DNA of 64,000 nucleotides from Streptomyces aureocirculatus (GTDB lineage: Bacteria; Actinomycetota; Actinomycetes; Streptomycetales; Streptomycetaceae), in NCBI RefSeq assembly GCF_000720475.1, contig NZ_JOAP01000029.1, positions 25,765 through 89,764 of the forward strand, read 5' to 3'. Every line of letters starts with the position of its first letter. The first letter of the stretch is position 1. Positions 1 through 8,282 of the stretch are shown in pieces. Under the pieces are notes generated by a model that made no database searches, was not told the DNA's origin, and saw only the letters and a list, made by a program, of their open reading frames with translations. The position numbers and the translations under genes are program-made.

Positions 1-332
1 TGTCGGCCCTGGTTCTCGCCTTCTTCCTGCTCTGCCTCGCCGGGCTGCCGCCGGGCATCATCGGCCTCTTCGCGAAGGTCACCGTCTTCTCGGCGGCGGT
101 CGACGCGGGCCTCGGCTGGCTCGCCGTCGTCATGGCGGTGAACGTGGTGATCGCCCTCTACTACTACCTCCAGTGGACGGCGCTTCTCTTCCGCGCCCCC
201 GAGGGCGAGCCCGTACGGCACCGCATCCCGGTCCCGATCACCGCGGCGATCGCCGTGACGGCCGTGCTCGGTGTCGCCCTCTCCGGAGCACCGCAGCTTG
301 TGCTGCAGTTCGCGGAGCAGGGCGTGCGCTGA
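1..332 (+). CDS. nuoN: NADH-quinone oxidoreductase subunit N-like protein, C-terminal end (5' truncated)
   Basis: The frame is open from the first bases of the window and stops at 330-332, giving about the last 109 residues of a polytopic membrane protein. It shows the motif GLPPGIIGLFAKV and the segment NVVIALYYYLQW, typical of the last helices of the NuoN/antiporter-like subunit of respiratory complex I, which pumps protons in the inner membrane. The start lies outside the window. In S. coelicolor a nuoN copy sits next to htpX (from memory), which agrees with the gene that follows. Which of the two nuo clusters this belongs to cannot be decided here. Confidence 0.85.
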   Translation, partial: SALVLAFFLLCLAGLPPGIIGLFAKVTVFSAAVDAGLGWLAVVMAVNVVIALYYYLQWTALLFRAPEGEPVRHRIPVPITAAIAVTAVLGVALSGAPQLVLQFAEQGVR

Positions 333-441
333 CCCCGCGCACCGGGGCATCCGCCCACACGGAGCACGGCGTGTCGAGGCGCCGCACGGCGTACGGCGAG
401 GCCGTCACCCGGGCGGCCCACACCGCTCCTGGGAGCACAAG

Positions 442-467
442 GGAACTAGCACCTTCCGCCTGGCGTT
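442..467 (+). promoter_or_regulatory. SigR-like (ECF) promoter candidate for htpX
   Basis: GGAAC at 442-446 (preceded by G) is followed by exactly 18 bases and then GTT at 465-467, about 82 bases before the htpX start. The SigR consensus of S. coelicolor is GGAAT-N18-GTT, and htpX is, as I recall, a member of the disulfide-stress regulon. The last base of the -35 differs from consensus. A housekeeping-type TTGACC at 466-471 overlaps it, but no convincing -10 follows. Confidence 0.5.
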
Positions 468-548
468 GACCAGTAAGGGAGGGTCCACTGAACAGTGGAA
501 GCACCAGCAAGCAGAGGGTTCCCCCGCGCACCACCAGGAGGGCGTACC

Positions 549-1412
549 GTGCACCGCCGGACCAACGGGCTGAAAACCGCCGTACTCCTCGGGGGACTGT
601 CGGCACTCATCCTCCTCATCGGCAGCTTCTTCGGGCGTACGGGGCTGCTCATCGCGCTTGTCGTCGCCCTGGGCACCAACGCGTACGCGTACTGGAACAG
701 CGACAAGCTGGCCCTGCGCGCGATGCGGGCCCGCCCGGTGAGCGAATTCGAGGCCCCCGAGCTCTACCGCATGGTGCGCGAGCTCTCCACCCAGGCCCGT
801 CAGCCCATGCCCCGCCTCTACATCTCGCCGACCGAAGCCCCGAACGCCTTCGCGACCGGCCGCAACCCGCGCAACGCCGCGGTCTGCTGCACCGACGGCA
901 TCCTGCGCATCCTCACCCCGCGCGAACTGCGCGGTGTCATCGGCCACGAGCTGAGCCATGTCTACAACCGGGACATCCTGATCTCGTCGGTCGCCGGCGC
1001 GCTCGCCTCCGTCATCATGTTTCTGGTCAACTTCGCCTGGCTGATTCCGTTCGGCCGCTCGAACGACAACGAAGGCCCCGGCATCTTCGGCATGCTGTTG
1101 ATCGTGCTGCTCGGCCCGCTCGCCGCCTCCGTCATCCAGCTCGCCATCAGCCGTTCCAGGGAGTACGAGGCCGATGCCTCCGGAGCGCAGCTCACCGGGG
1201 ACCCGCTGGCCCTCGCCAGCGCCCTGCGCAAACTCGACGCCGGCACCAAGCAGTTGCCGCTGCCTCCCGAGCCACGCCTGGAGACGGCGAGCCACATGAT
1301 GATTGCGAATCCCTTCCGGCCGGGCCAGGGTATGGCGAAGATGTTCTCAACCCACCCGCCGATGGCGGAGCGCATCGCCCGGCTCGAGCAGATGGCAGGT
1401 CGCCCGCAGTGA
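549..1412 (+). CDS. htpX: Zinc metalloprotease HtpX
   Basis: The 287-residue protein is an M48-family membrane zinc endopeptidase that degrades misfolded membrane proteins. Two hydrophobic segments lie at the N-terminus (about residues 13-55). The zinc motif HELSH is at 133-137, a second pair of hydrophobic segments follows, and the third zinc ligand sits in [11 protein letters not shown]. The GTG at 549 is chosen because AGGAGG at 536-541 is ideally spaced and the length matches the family; the frame stays open upstream to 495. The stop overlaps the next start by 4 bases, so the two genes are translationally coupled. A SigR-like promoter lies upstream. Confidence 0.93.
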   Translation: MHRRTNGLKTAVLLGGLSALILLIGSFFGRTGLLIALVVALGTNAYAYWNSDKLALRAMRARPVSEFEAPELYRMVRELSTQARQPMPRLYISPTEAPNAFATGRNPRNAAVCCTDGILRILTPRELRGVIGHELSHVYNRDILISSVAGALASVIMFLVNFAWLIPFGRSNDNEGPGIFGMLLIVLLGPLAASVIQLAISRSREYEADASGAQLTGDPLALASALRKLDAGTKQLPLPPEPRLETASHMMIANPFRPGQGMAKMFSTHPPMAERIARLEQMAGRPQ

Positions 1413-1957
1413 AGACAGTTCTGAACATCATCTGGCTCATCCTCAGCGGCCTCTGGATGTGCCTCTTCTACCTGTTCGCCGGGGTGTTGCTCTGCGTCAC
1501 GATCATCGGCATCCCGTTCGGCCTCGCCGCGTTCCGTATCGGTCTGTTCGCGCTGTGGCCCTTCGGCCGCATGGCGGTCGAGCGCCGTGACGCGGGCGCC
1601 GCGTCGCTGATCGGCAACGTCCTGTGGGTGATCCTCGCGGGCTGGTGGCTGGCCCTCGCCCACGTCTTCACGGGCCTGCTGCTGTGCCTCACGATCATCG
1701 GCATTCCCCTGGGCCTCGCCAACTTCAAGATGATCCCCATCTCGCTGCTGCCGCTGGGCCGCGAAATCGTGCCCACGGACCAGCCGTTCACGGCGGGCCC
1801 GCTCGGCGCCCCCGCTCCCGCCGCGGGCGGCCCGGCACCTGCGCCCGGCGGCCCGGCACCCGCGCCCGGCGGCCCGGCACCCGCGCCGGGCGGCCCGGCT
1901 CCGCACGGGGGCCAGCAGCCGCCGCAGGGGCCCGCGGGGGACGGGCGGGGCTGGTAG
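1409..1957 (+). CDS. YccF-domain (DUF307) inner-membrane protein with proline-rich tail
   Basis: The 182-residue protein has two copies of the YccF domain. Each has two membrane segments, and the motif [15 protein letters not shown] recurs near residues 30 and 94. The function of YccF proteins is unknown. From about residue 125 the tail is a low-complexity Gly-Pro-Ala stretch encoded by a 21-bp repeat, which is probably cytoplasmic and disordered. The GTG start overlaps the htpX stop (GTGA), so it is co-transcribed with the protease and may share its stress control. Confidence 0.85.
   Translation: MKTVLNIIWLILSGLWMCLFYLFAGVLLCVTIIGIPFGLAAFRIGLFALWPFGRMAVERRDAGAASLIGNVLWVILAGWWLALAHVFTGLLLCLTIIGIPLGLANFKMIPISLLPLGREIVPTDQPFTAGPLGAPAPAAGGPAPAPGGPAPAPGGPAPAPGGPAPHGGQQPPQGPAGDGRGW
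1826..1902 (+). repeat. 21-bp in-frame tandem repeat in the yccF-like gene
   Basis: Units at 1826-1846, 1847-1867 and 1868-1888 plus a partial unit to 1902 encode a repeated GGPAPAP heptapeptide. Units differ by single bases. This is a likely site of slippage-driven length change. Confidence 0.85.
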
Positions 1958-2024
1958 GCCCGCACGCTCACGCCGGGGGGCAGTGCTTCCGGCTGGAGGA
2001 GGGCGGCGTCCCGCTGCCCCGCCT

Positions 2025-3323
2025 TCAGGCCGGAGGGCGGCGCCCCGCAGCCCCCTTCCGCACCCCGTACGCAGCGACGCCCACCACAAGCACCGCCCCT
2101 CCCGCCACCACCGAGGCCCCCGGCAGGGCGAACGCCAGCGTCACGCAGCCGGCGAGGCCCACGACGGGGCCCACGCGCGCGAGGGGCGCGGAACTGAGCG
2201 TCCACGCCGAAGCGTTGGCGACGGCGTAGTACACGAGGACGCCGAAGGACGAGAAGCCGATGGCGCCCCGCACATCCACCGTCGCAGCGAGCACCGCGAC
2301 CACCGCGCCCACGGCCAGCTCCGCACGGTGCGGCACGCGGAACCGCGGGTGCACGGCGGCAAGCGCGCCCGGCAGATGCCGGTCCCGCGCCATCGCCAGG
2401 GTCGTCCGCGACACCCCCAGGATCAGCGCGAGCAGCGAGCCGAGCGCCGCCACCGCCGCGCCCACCCGCACCACGGGCACAAGGCCCGGCGCCCCGGCCG
2501 CCCGCACCGCGTCCGCCAGCGGAGCCGACGCCTCCGCCAGGCCGTCCGCCCCGAGCACCGAGAGCGCCGCCACCGCCACCGCCACGTACACGCACAGCGC
2601 GATGCCGAGCGCCAGCGGCACCGCCCGCGGAATGGTGCGCGCCGGGTCCCGTACCTCCTCGCCCAGCGTCGCCACGCGCGCGTACCCGGCGAAAGCGAAG
2701 AAGAGCAGCCCCGCGGCCTGGAGCACCCCGCCGATGCCACCGTCCGAAAGGCCCACCTCGAAGGGCCCGCCGCCGGCCCCGGAAGCCGCCGGACCACCGG
2801 CGCTCAGACAGACGGCGACGACCCCCGCCAGAACCACGAGCACCACCGCCACAATGCCCCGCGTCAGCCAGAGAGACTTCTGCACGCCTACGTAGTTCAC
2901 GGCGGTGATTCCCAGGACGGCGGCCACGGCCACGGCATGCGCATGCTCCGGCCACGCGTACGTGCCCACGGTCAGCGCCATGGCCGCGCACGAGGCCGTC
3001 TTGCCGACGACGAAAGCCCACCCGGCCAGGTACCCCCAGAACTCCCCGAGGCGCTCACGCCCGTACACATACGTCCCGCCGGAGGCCGGATAGCGCGCCG
3101 CGAGGCGGGCCGACGCCAGGGCGTTGCAGTACGCGACGACGGCCGCGACACCCAGCCCGAGCAGCAACCCCGGACCGGCCGCTTCCGCAGCGGGCCCGAG
3201 CACGGCGAAGACCCCGGCGCCGACCATCGCGCCGAGCCCGATCACCACCGCGTCGAAGACCCCCAGAGTCCGCCGCAACCCGACCGCTCCAGCAGTGCCC
3301 CCGGACCCCTCCCGCTGCGTCAT
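2025..3323 (-). CDS. APC-superfamily amino acid permease
   Basis: This 432-residue polytopic protein has about 12 hydrophobic segments. The N-terminal signature VVIGLGAMVGAGVFAVLGP and the motif ASARLAARYPASGGTYVYG are hallmarks of the APC family of amino acid/cation symporters. The substrate cannot be told from sequence. An ATG at 3323 with AGGG upstream is preferred; a GTG at 3332 would add three residues. It converges on the yccF-like gene and lies downstream of yajQ, separated by a strong terminator hairpin, so it is probably transcribed alone. Confidence 0.85.
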   Translation of the reverse strand: MTQREGSGGTAGAVGLRRTLGVFDAVVIGLGAMVGAGVFAVLGPAAEAAGPGLLLGLGVAAVVAYCNALASARLAARYPASGGTYVYGRERLGEFWGYLAGWAFVVGKTASCAAMALTVGTYAWPEHAHAVAVAAVLGITAVNYVGVQKSLWLTRGIVAVVLVVLAGVVAVCLSAGGPAASGAGGGPFEVGLSDGGIGGVLQAAGLLFFAFAGYARVATLGEEVRDPARTIPRAVPLALGIALCVYVAVAVAALSVLGADGLAEASAPLADAVRAAGAPGLVPVVRVGAAVAALGSLLALILGVSRTTLAMARDRHLPGALAAVHPRFRVPHRAELAVGAVVAVLAATVDVRGAIGFSSFGVLVYYAVANASAWTLSSAPLARVGPVVGLAGCVTLAFALPGASVVAGGAVLVVGVAAYGVRKGAAGRRPPA

Positions 3324-3452
3324 GCGCCGCACCCTACTGACGCCGGGGAACCGCCCGCGCCCCGCCCGTCGTCCTCCAGGACAACAGCACCCGAAAAGGT
3401 TCGACGAGGCAGGTCACATCCGACGGTGCGACCTGGACCGCGGCCAGCAGCA

Positions 3453-3482
3453 AGGGCGGGCACCCGTCCGGGTGCCCGCCCT
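3453..3482 (-). terminator. Perfect 14-bp hairpin, terminator of yajQ
   Basis: Arms 3453-3466 and 3469-3482 are perfectly complementary (AGGGCGGGCACCCG and its complement), with a nominal loop of 2 bases (4 or more in practice). It lies between the 3' end of yajQ and the permease on the minus strand. There is no U tract, as is common in Streptomyces. Confidence 0.75.
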
Positions 3483-3547
3483 CCGCGATGGTCCGCACGC
3501 GTACGTGCCCTTGCCGGCGCAAGCCCGGCCGGCGGCGTACCGATCGC

Positions 3548-4036
3548 CTACCGGTAGTTCACGAACTGCAGGGCGAAGTCGAAGTCCTGCCCCTTCAGGA
3601 GCGCCTGCACGGCCTGGAGGTCGTCACGGCTCTTCGAGCTGACGCGCAGCTCCTCGCCCTGGACCTGCGCCTTGACGCCCTTGGGACCCTCGTCACGGAT
3701 GATCTTCGCGACCTTCTTCGCGTTCTCCTGGGAGATACCCTCCTCGATGGACGCGAAGATCTTGTACTCCTTGCCCGACAACTGCGGCTCGCCCGCGTCC
3801 AGCGCCTTCAGCGAGATGCCCCGCTTGATCAGCTTGGACTGGAAGACGTCGAGGATCGCGTTGACCCGGTCCTCCGAGTTCGCCTCCATCAAGATCTTCT
3901 CGCCCGACCAGGAGATCGAGGCGCCGACGTTCTTGAAGTCGTAGCGCTGCGAGATCTCCTTGGCCGTCTGGTTGAGCGCGTTGTCGACCTCCTGCCGCTC
4001 GACCTTCGAGACGATGTCGAAACTGGAGTCGGCCAT
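3548..4036 (-). CDS. yajQ: YajQ family cyclic di-GMP-binding protein
   Basis: The 162-residue protein begins [20 protein letters not shown] and contains [13 protein letters not shown] and the family's two alpha/beta sandwich halves. YajQ proteins bind nucleotides; in Xanthomonas a member binds cyclic di-GMP. The role in Streptomyces is not established. AGGAG lies about 8 bases before the ATG. It is divergent from tRNA-Tyr, so the 4037-4232 interval must hold both promoters. Confidence 0.92.
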   Translation of the reverse strand: MADSSFDIVSKVERQEVDNALNQTAKEISQRYDFKNVGASISWSGEKILMEANSEDRVNAILDVFQSKLIKRGISLKALDAGEPQLSGKEYKIFASIEEGISQENAKKVAKIIRDEGPKGVKAQVQGEELRVSSKSRDDLQAVQALLKGQDFDFALQFVNYR

Positions 4037-4176
4037 GTCCTGTGGCTCCTTGTATCGGTGTCTGCGTACTCAGCGGGTACACGGCCTTCAGTCGCCGACC
4101 GCATCCGCAAAGCCTAGCCACTGCCCCCGCGCGGGGTGCGGGTCAATCGGGTGGCGAAGCACCCCCGGGCATCAGG

Positions 4177-4182
4177 TATCGT
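4177..4182 (+). promoter_or_regulatory. Possible -10 element for tRNA-Tyr
   Basis: TATCGT at 4177-4182 lies about 50 bases upstream of the tRNA. No good -35 is visible, so this is a weak call. Confidence 0.3.
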
Positions 4183-4232
4183 TTACGTCGTTGCCACGGA
4201 GCGCCGCGCAAGCGGAGCGAGGCAGCAAACCC

Positions 4233-4314
4233 GGCGGTGTGCCCGAGCGGCCAAAGGGAGCAGACTGTAAATCTGCCGGCTCAGCCTTCCCAGGTTCGAA
4301 TCCTGGCGCCGCCA
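4233..4314 (+). tRNA. tRNA-Tyr (GTA)
   Basis: The acceptor arms GGCGGTG (4233-4239) and CGCCGCC (4307-4313) pair. The anticodon stem-loop is GCAGA-CTGTAAA-TCTGC, giving anticodon GTA. A long class II variable arm, as expected for tRNA-Tyr, precedes the T arm CCAGG-TTCGAAT-CCTGG. The discriminator is A4314 and CCA is not encoded. Confidence 0.95.
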
Positions 4315-4323
4315 CGCTGAGAG

Positions 4324-4369
4324 AGACCCCCTCCGACCTGCGATTACGCAGGAGCGGAGGGGGTCTTTG
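4324..4369 (+). terminator. Terminator after tRNA-Tyr
   Basis: Arms 4324-4335 and 4355-4366 (AGACCCCCTCCG and its complement) enclose a second small stem (CCTGCG/CGCAGG), and a short T run follows. It matches an intrinsic terminator for the tRNA transcript. Confidence 0.88.
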
Positions 4370-4372
4370 CGT

Positions 4373-4407
4373 ATGCCTGAGGCGATCTTCATGCCTGAGG
4401 CGATCTT
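4373..4407 (+). repeat. 17-bp direct repeat after the tRNA-Tyr terminator
   Basis: The 17-mer ATGCCTGAGGCGATCTT occurs at 4373-4389 and 4391-4407, separated by one base. Its role is unknown. No integrase is nearby and it does not copy the tRNA 3' end, so it is not an attachment site. The rest of the gap up to 4710 holds only two copies of TTGTCCGTGA (near 4582 and 4604) and no gene I can support. Confidence 0.8.
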
Positions 4408-4710
4408 TCGATCGAATCGAAACCGGGTGACTTGACTCACTCTGTTCCGCCCGGATCCCGGAGCGGATCCCCGGGCTCAGCGAGGGACGCGGCCCAGGCC
4501 CCTCCGCAGCACGCGCACGCCAGTGCCGGAGGCGGCGGAAATGAGCCAAACGGCATGGTTCCGGCCGCCGCTCGCCGGGAGTTGTCCGTGAACGCTCCCG
4601 GAATTGTCCGTGATCTGTAACGGGCGGATCCCGTGGCCCGTGTGCCCCGTCCTGCCGGGTGGTCGTGACGCGGCCGGGGACGGGCGAGGGACAGCGTGAG
4701 AGGGGCGGAC

Positions 4711-5484
4711 ATGGCACGGCACGGTGGCGGGCGGGTCTGGTACGGCAAGGTGATCGGGGCGGCGCTCGGGGTGATGATGCTCGCCACCGGTGCCTCGGTG
4801 TGGACCGCGCAGGCCGGAGACGCGGACGACCCCTCGCCGGAGGCCACCGCGCCGGCCAGGCCGGGCAACGACACCAAGCCGGTCTCTGCGACCATCGCGC
4901 ACGCCTCGGAGAAGGGGAAGCGCGGCGTCAACATCACCATCGACGACGGCCCCGACCCCAAGTGGACCCCTCAAATGCTCGACCTGCTGCGGGAGTACGA
5001 GGCGAAGGCCACCTTCTGCATGGTGGGGACGCAGGCCCAGGCCCACCCGGACATCGTGAAGAAGGTGGTCGCGGCCGGGCACCGGCTGTGCGACCACTCG
5101 GTGTCGCACAACACCGCCATGGACAAGGATTCCCAGGCCTACCAGTCCAAGCAGATACTCGACGCCGAACGCATGATCACCAAGGCGTCCGGGGGCGTCA
5201 GGCCGATGTACTACCGGGCACCCGGCGGAGCCTTCACCCCGTACAGCCGTGACCTCGCCGCTTCCCGCGGCATGCGCCCGCTCGGCTGGAACGTCGACAC
5301 CAAGGACTTCGAGCGCCCGGGTACGGACGCCATCGTCGCCACCGTCGAGCGGGAGCTGCCCAACGGACCGACACTTCTCTTCCACGACGCGGGCGGTGAC
5401 CGTACCCAGACCGTCGAGGCCCTGCGCCGGATCCTTCCCCGGCTCAAGCAGCAGGGGTACTCGTTCGGCTTCCCGGTGCGCTGA
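4711..5484 (+). CDS. Secreted polysaccharide deacetylase (NodB-domain, CE4 family)
   Basis: The 257-residue protein has a signal peptide (basic start, hydrophobic core about residues 13-31, TAQA before the likely cleavage) and a NodB domain. TIDDGPD at 76-82 carries the catalytic Asp and metal Asp. HSVSH about 50 residues later gives the metal His pair, followed by YYRAPGGAF, GWNVDTKDF and LFHDAG. Such enzymes deacetylate peptidoglycan or chitin outside the cell. ATG 4711 follows GAGAGG; GTG 4696 would add five residues. It stands alone after the tRNA terminator. Confidence 0.88.
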   Translation: MARHGGGRVWYGKVIGAALGVMMLATGASVWTAQAGDADDPSPEATAPARPGNDTKPVSATIAHASEKGKRGVNITIDDGPDPKWTPQMLDLLREYEAKATFCMVGTQAQAHPDIVKKVVAAGHRLCDHSVSHNTAMDKDSQAYQSKQILDAERMITKASGGVRPMYYRAPGGAFTPYSRDLAASRGMRPLGWNVDTKDFERPGTDAIVATVERELPNGPTLLFHDAGGDRTQTVEALRRILPRLKQQGYSFGFPVR

Positions 5485-5493
5485 AAGCCGGCC

Positions 5494-5547
5494 CGGCCTC
5501 GGTACTCGGACTCGGCCTCGGTACTTGGACTCGGCCTCGGGACCCGG
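5494..5547 (+). repeat. 19-bp tandem repeat after the deacetylase gene
   Basis: CGGCCTCGGTACTCGGACT at 5494-5512 is repeated with one change at 5513-5531, and a partial third copy follows to about 5547. It begins 9 bases after the stop codon. It is non-coding and its role is unknown. Confidence 0.75.
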
Positions 5548-5623
5548 TGTCCCGGCCGGGAAACACCGAGCCGATCAGGGGCTCTTCGTGGCCGTACGCG
5601 GAGCGTGTGGGCACACTGGGCCC

Positions 5624-5845
5624 ATGTCGTCCAGTTCAGCGCGTCGCAGGCACTGCCCGGTGTGCCGTCGTGAAATCGCGGTCGTGGGCGGGCGGTTCGC
5701 CCGGCACGATCCGCCCGGGCCCCGCGGCGCGGGCGACCTCGTCTCGTGCCCCGGATCCCGCCAGCATGCCCAGCTCAGCGGCGTCCAGCCCACGCTCGCC
5801 GGGTACGTGGTGCCGGAGTTCCCGGGGCAACTGCCGCTGTTCTGA
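5624..5845 (+). CDS. Small hypothetical protein with CPVC motif
   Basis: The 73-residue protein begins MSSSSARRRHCPVCRREIAV. A CxxC pair at the N-terminus and a further Cys (SCPGS) suggest a small zinc-ribbon-like fold, but a full four-ligand set is not clear. The C-terminus VVPEFPGQLPLF is hydrophobic. No function can be assigned. It is convergent with the epimerase gene, and a short GCGCC/GGCGC hairpin lies just after its stop. The upstream Shine-Dalgarno is weak, so it may be translated poorly or be leaderless. Confidence 0.6.
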   Translation: MSSSSARRRHCPVCRREIAVVGGRFARHDPPGPRGAGDLVSCPGSRQHAQLSGVQPTLAGYVVPEFPGQLPLF

Positions 5846-5879
5846 GCGCCGTCCGGCGCCCTCCACACCGTGGGCGACC

Positions 5880-6536
5880 TCAGTTTCCGGCCACCGACTT
5901 CACCGCCACCGACACCGGCGTCGACCCGCTGACCAGCTCCAGGGTCAGGCCCGCCGTCGCCGGGGTCTCGATGAGCTCCGCGAGCACCGCCGCCACGTCG
6001 TCGCGCGGGATCGGGCCACGGCCGGTCGAGGCCTCCAGGCGTACGAGGCCCGTGCCCGCGTCGTCCGTCAGCATGCCGGGGCGCAGGATCGTCCAATCCA
6101 GGGCGGCCCGGCCGCGTACGTACGCGTCGGCCTCGCCCTTGGCACGCAGATAGGCGTCGAAGACCTCGTCGCCGGGGTGGGCCGGGTCCGAGCCCATCGA
6201 CGACACCACGACATACCTGCGGACCCCGGCCCGCTCCGCGGCGTCCGCGAACAGGACGGCCGCGTCCCGGTCCACGGTGTTCTTGCGGTCGACCCCACTG
6301 CCGGGTCCCGCCCCCGCCGCGAACACGGCCGCGTCGGCTCCCTCCAGGTGCCGGGCCACCTCGTCCACGGACGCCGACTCGAGGTCGCACAGCACCGGTT
6401 CGGCGCCCGCGTCCCGCAGATCGGCCTCGTGCGCGGAATTGCGGATGATCCCGGCGGCTTCGTCACCGCGCGCGGCGAGCAGACGCTCGAGCCGCAGCGC
6501 GATCTGACCATGACCTCCAGCGATGACAATGCGCAT
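5880..6536 (-). CDS. NAD(P)-binding Rossmann-fold protein (atypical SDR/NmrA-like)
   Basis: The 218-residue protein starts MRIVIAGGHGQIALRLERLL, a GxxGxxG-type nucleotide-binding turn. It continues with VFAAGAG, YVVVSSMG, an AYLRAKGEAD segment that replaces the classical YxxxK, and DWTILRPGML. This matches atypical short-chain dehydrogenases of the NAD(P)H-binding/SDR_a5 type (YhfK/YwnB-like). Substrate is unknown. ATG 6536 is chosen because the fold begins there and GGGAG precedes it, although the spacing is short; the frame is open upstream to 6662. Confidence 0.85.
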   Translation of the reverse strand: MRIVIAGGHGQIALRLERLLAARGDEAAGIIRNSAHEADLRDAGAEPVLCDLESASVDEVARHLEGADAAVFAAGAGPGSGVDRKNTVDRDAAVLFADAAERAGVRRYVVVSSMGSDPAHPGDEVFDAYLRAKGEADAYVRGRAALDWTILRPGMLTDDAGTGLVRLEASTGRGPIPRDDVAAVLAELIETPATAGLTLELVSGSTPVSVAVKSVAGN

Positions 6537-6698
6537 GCTCCCGACCGTACGGCAGCCCGCGCGTGATCGCGGCCGGAACGCCCCGTACCAGGCCACATGC
6601 AGCAAACATCGGCGGTCGGGGGGGTATCGCTGCCCTCCGCAGTCGTCGAGCCCCGCATCCACCAGGCGCGTCCGCCTCCCCGGGGCGAGGGCAAACCT

Positions 6699-6723
6699 CC
6701 GGGCGCCCCCTGAGGGCGCCCGG
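6699..6723 (-). terminator. Hairpin terminator after the amidohydrolase gene
   Basis: Arms 6699-6708 and 6714-6723 (CCGGGCGCCC/GGGCGCCCGG) form a perfect 10-bp stem with a 5-base loop. It lies just downstream of the amidohydrolase stop on the minus strand. Confidence 0.65.
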
Positions 6724-6743
6724 CCGCACCCCTCAAGCGCCCC

Positions 6744-8060
6744 TCAAGCTCCCCTCCCCGGCTGCCGCCGCAGCGCCCCCTGCCGCGGCAGATCGAGAGC
6801 CACCGCCGCCGCGGAGTCGCAGTACTCCCGCACGGCGCTCGTCCGCGCCACCACGCGCCCCCGGTGTACGACGACGCGGGTGTACGCCAGGGACAGGGCA
6901 CCGGCGAGTGTGTCGCCGCGCACCGCGAGGAGTTCGGCGGGGAAGCCCGCCTCCACCCTGACCTCCGGCAGGTGGAGCGCCGCCCGCGCCGCCGTGCTCA
7001 CCGCCGCGTACGCCTCTTCGGGGCGCAGCCCATGACGGGACGCCAGCAGATACGCCGCCTCCAGCGGATCCCCCCGGCCCACCGGGTTCGCCACGTCCCG
7101 CAGCGCCCCGCTGCCCGCCGCGAGCCGTACCCCGGCCTGGTGCAGCAACCCCGCCGGTGCCGTCTCCCGGCCCTCCACGCCCCCGCAGCCGCCCTGCGGC
7201 AGGCACACCACGGTCACACCGGCCGCCGCGAGGCGTTCCGCCGTCCGCGCGGCCACGTCGGCCGGCAGCAGCCCGAGGCCGCCGCACGGCCCGACCGCCA
7301 CCCGCCGCAACCCGCCCGCCATCGCCGCGAGCCGCGCCAGACGGGCCGGATCCCCGCCGTCCGTATGCAGATCCACCGCGCAGCCGTGTTCCGCGGCCAG
7401 ATCGAGCACCGTCTCCACGTACCCCGTCGGATCGGGGTCCAGATCGGGACAACCGCCCACTACGGAGGAGCCCATTTTCACCGCGTCCCGCAGCAGCGCA
7501 AGACCGTCCGCGCCCGCCACCCCGGTCAGCAGCCGCGGCACCGCCACCACGGACAGGTCGACGAGCCCCCGCAGCGAACGCCGCGCCTGCAACACCGCCC
7601 GCAACGGGTCGAGACCCTGTACGCCGCCGATCCGCACATGCGAGCGCAGCGCCGTCGCGCCATGCCCGAGCTGCAGCAACGCGGCCTCGGTGGCGCGCCG
7701 CTGCACGTCCGCGACGTCGTACGGGACCGGGCCCTCAAAGAGCGCGGACAGCGCCGTGTCGCTGTGCGCGTGCGGCTCAGCCGGGGCCGGCAGCAGGAGG
7801 TAGCCGCTCAGGTCCACGCGCGCGGCCCGCGCTGTGAGGCTGCCTGTCGTGCCGACGGCCTCGATCCTGCCGTCACCGAGCCGCACGTCCACGGTCCTGC
7901 CGTCCGTCAGCCGCGCCCCACAGAGCAGCAGCGAGCCCGCCCCCGGGGAGCCCGCCACAGGGGAGCGCGCCCCCGAAGAGGCCGTACTCGGCGAGTCGGG
8001 CGAGTCGGGCGAGTCGGGAGAGTCGGGCGACGAAGGCTGCTCCGGCCGACTGTCAGGCAT
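6744..8060 (-). CDS. Amidohydrolase family protein (cytosine deaminase-like)
   Basis: The 438-residue protein begins with a low-complexity Ser-Pro-Asp stretch (about residues 10-25) encoded by a 9-bp repeat. A metal-dependent hydrolase fold follows: EPHAHSDTAL resembles the metal His pair of the CodA family, VDLHTDGGDP supplies a further His, and RGD/RVVVHRGRVV closes the small beta domain. This suggests a deaminase or amidohydrolase of unknown substrate. ATG 8060 has AGGAG at good spacing; the frame stays open upstream to 8219. It is divergent from tRNA-Thr. Confidence 0.78.
   Translation of the reverse strand: MPDSRPEQPSSPDSPDSPDSPDSPSTASSGARSPVAGSPGAGSLLLCGARLTDGRTVDVRLGDGRIEAVGTTGSLTARAARVDLSGYLLLPAPAEPHAHSDTALSALFEGPVPYDVADVQRRATEAALLQLGHGATALRSHVRIGGVQGLDPLRAVLQARRSLRGLVDLSVVAVPRLLTGVAGADGLALLRDAVKMGSSVVGGCPDLDPDPTGYVETVLDLAAEHGCAVDLHTDGGDPARLARLAAMAGGLRRVAVGPCGGLGLLPADVAARTAERLAAAGVTVVCLPQGGCGGVEGRETAPAGLLHQAGVRLAAGSGALRDVANPVGRGDPLEAAYLLASRHGLRPEEAYAAVSTAARAALHLPEVRVEAGFPAELLAVRGDTLAGALSLAYTRVVVHRGRVVARTSAVREYCDSAAAVALDLPRQGALRRQPGRGA
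7993..8028 (-). repeat. 9-bp coding repeat, Ser-Pro-Asp tract
   Basis: Four near-identical GAGTCGGGC units at 7993-8028 encode PDSPDSPDSP near the N-terminus of the amidohydrolase on the minus strand. Confidence 0.8.
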
Positions 8061-8241
8061 CGCGCTCCTGGGGCTCGGGGGCGGGGCGGGGTCGAGCCTA
8101 GGACGGCGGCAGGCCCGCTTCGCGGAGGAACGCAATAGTCGTACCGGTGTGGTGCGAGTGCCGGATGGCCGCTGGTGAGACGGGTGAGGCGGCCCGAACC
8201 GGGCCCGTGTGTTCCCCATGGAGGGCCCGGTCGAAACGGAT

Positions 8242-8271
8242 TTGGGCGAACGGCGGGCAACCGTGTAATGT
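8242..8271 (+). promoter_or_regulatory. Promoter of the tRNA-Thr/tRNA-Met/rpmG unit
   Basis: TTGGGC at 8242-8247, an 18-bp spacer and TAATGT at 8266-8271 fit a housekeeping promoter. The expected start near 8278 is 5 bases before the tRNA-Thr 5' end. Confidence 0.65.
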
Positions 8272-8282
8272 CTTCATCGCTC

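Noticed and set aside
4233..4407. tRNA-Tyr as an integration site of a mobile element.
   Set aside because: No integrase, no duplicated tRNA 3' end and only core genes nearby.
4696..4710. GTG 4696 as deacetylase start.
   Set aside because: ATG 4711 has the better-placed GAGAGG and begins a normal signal peptide; the alternative cannot be fully excluded.
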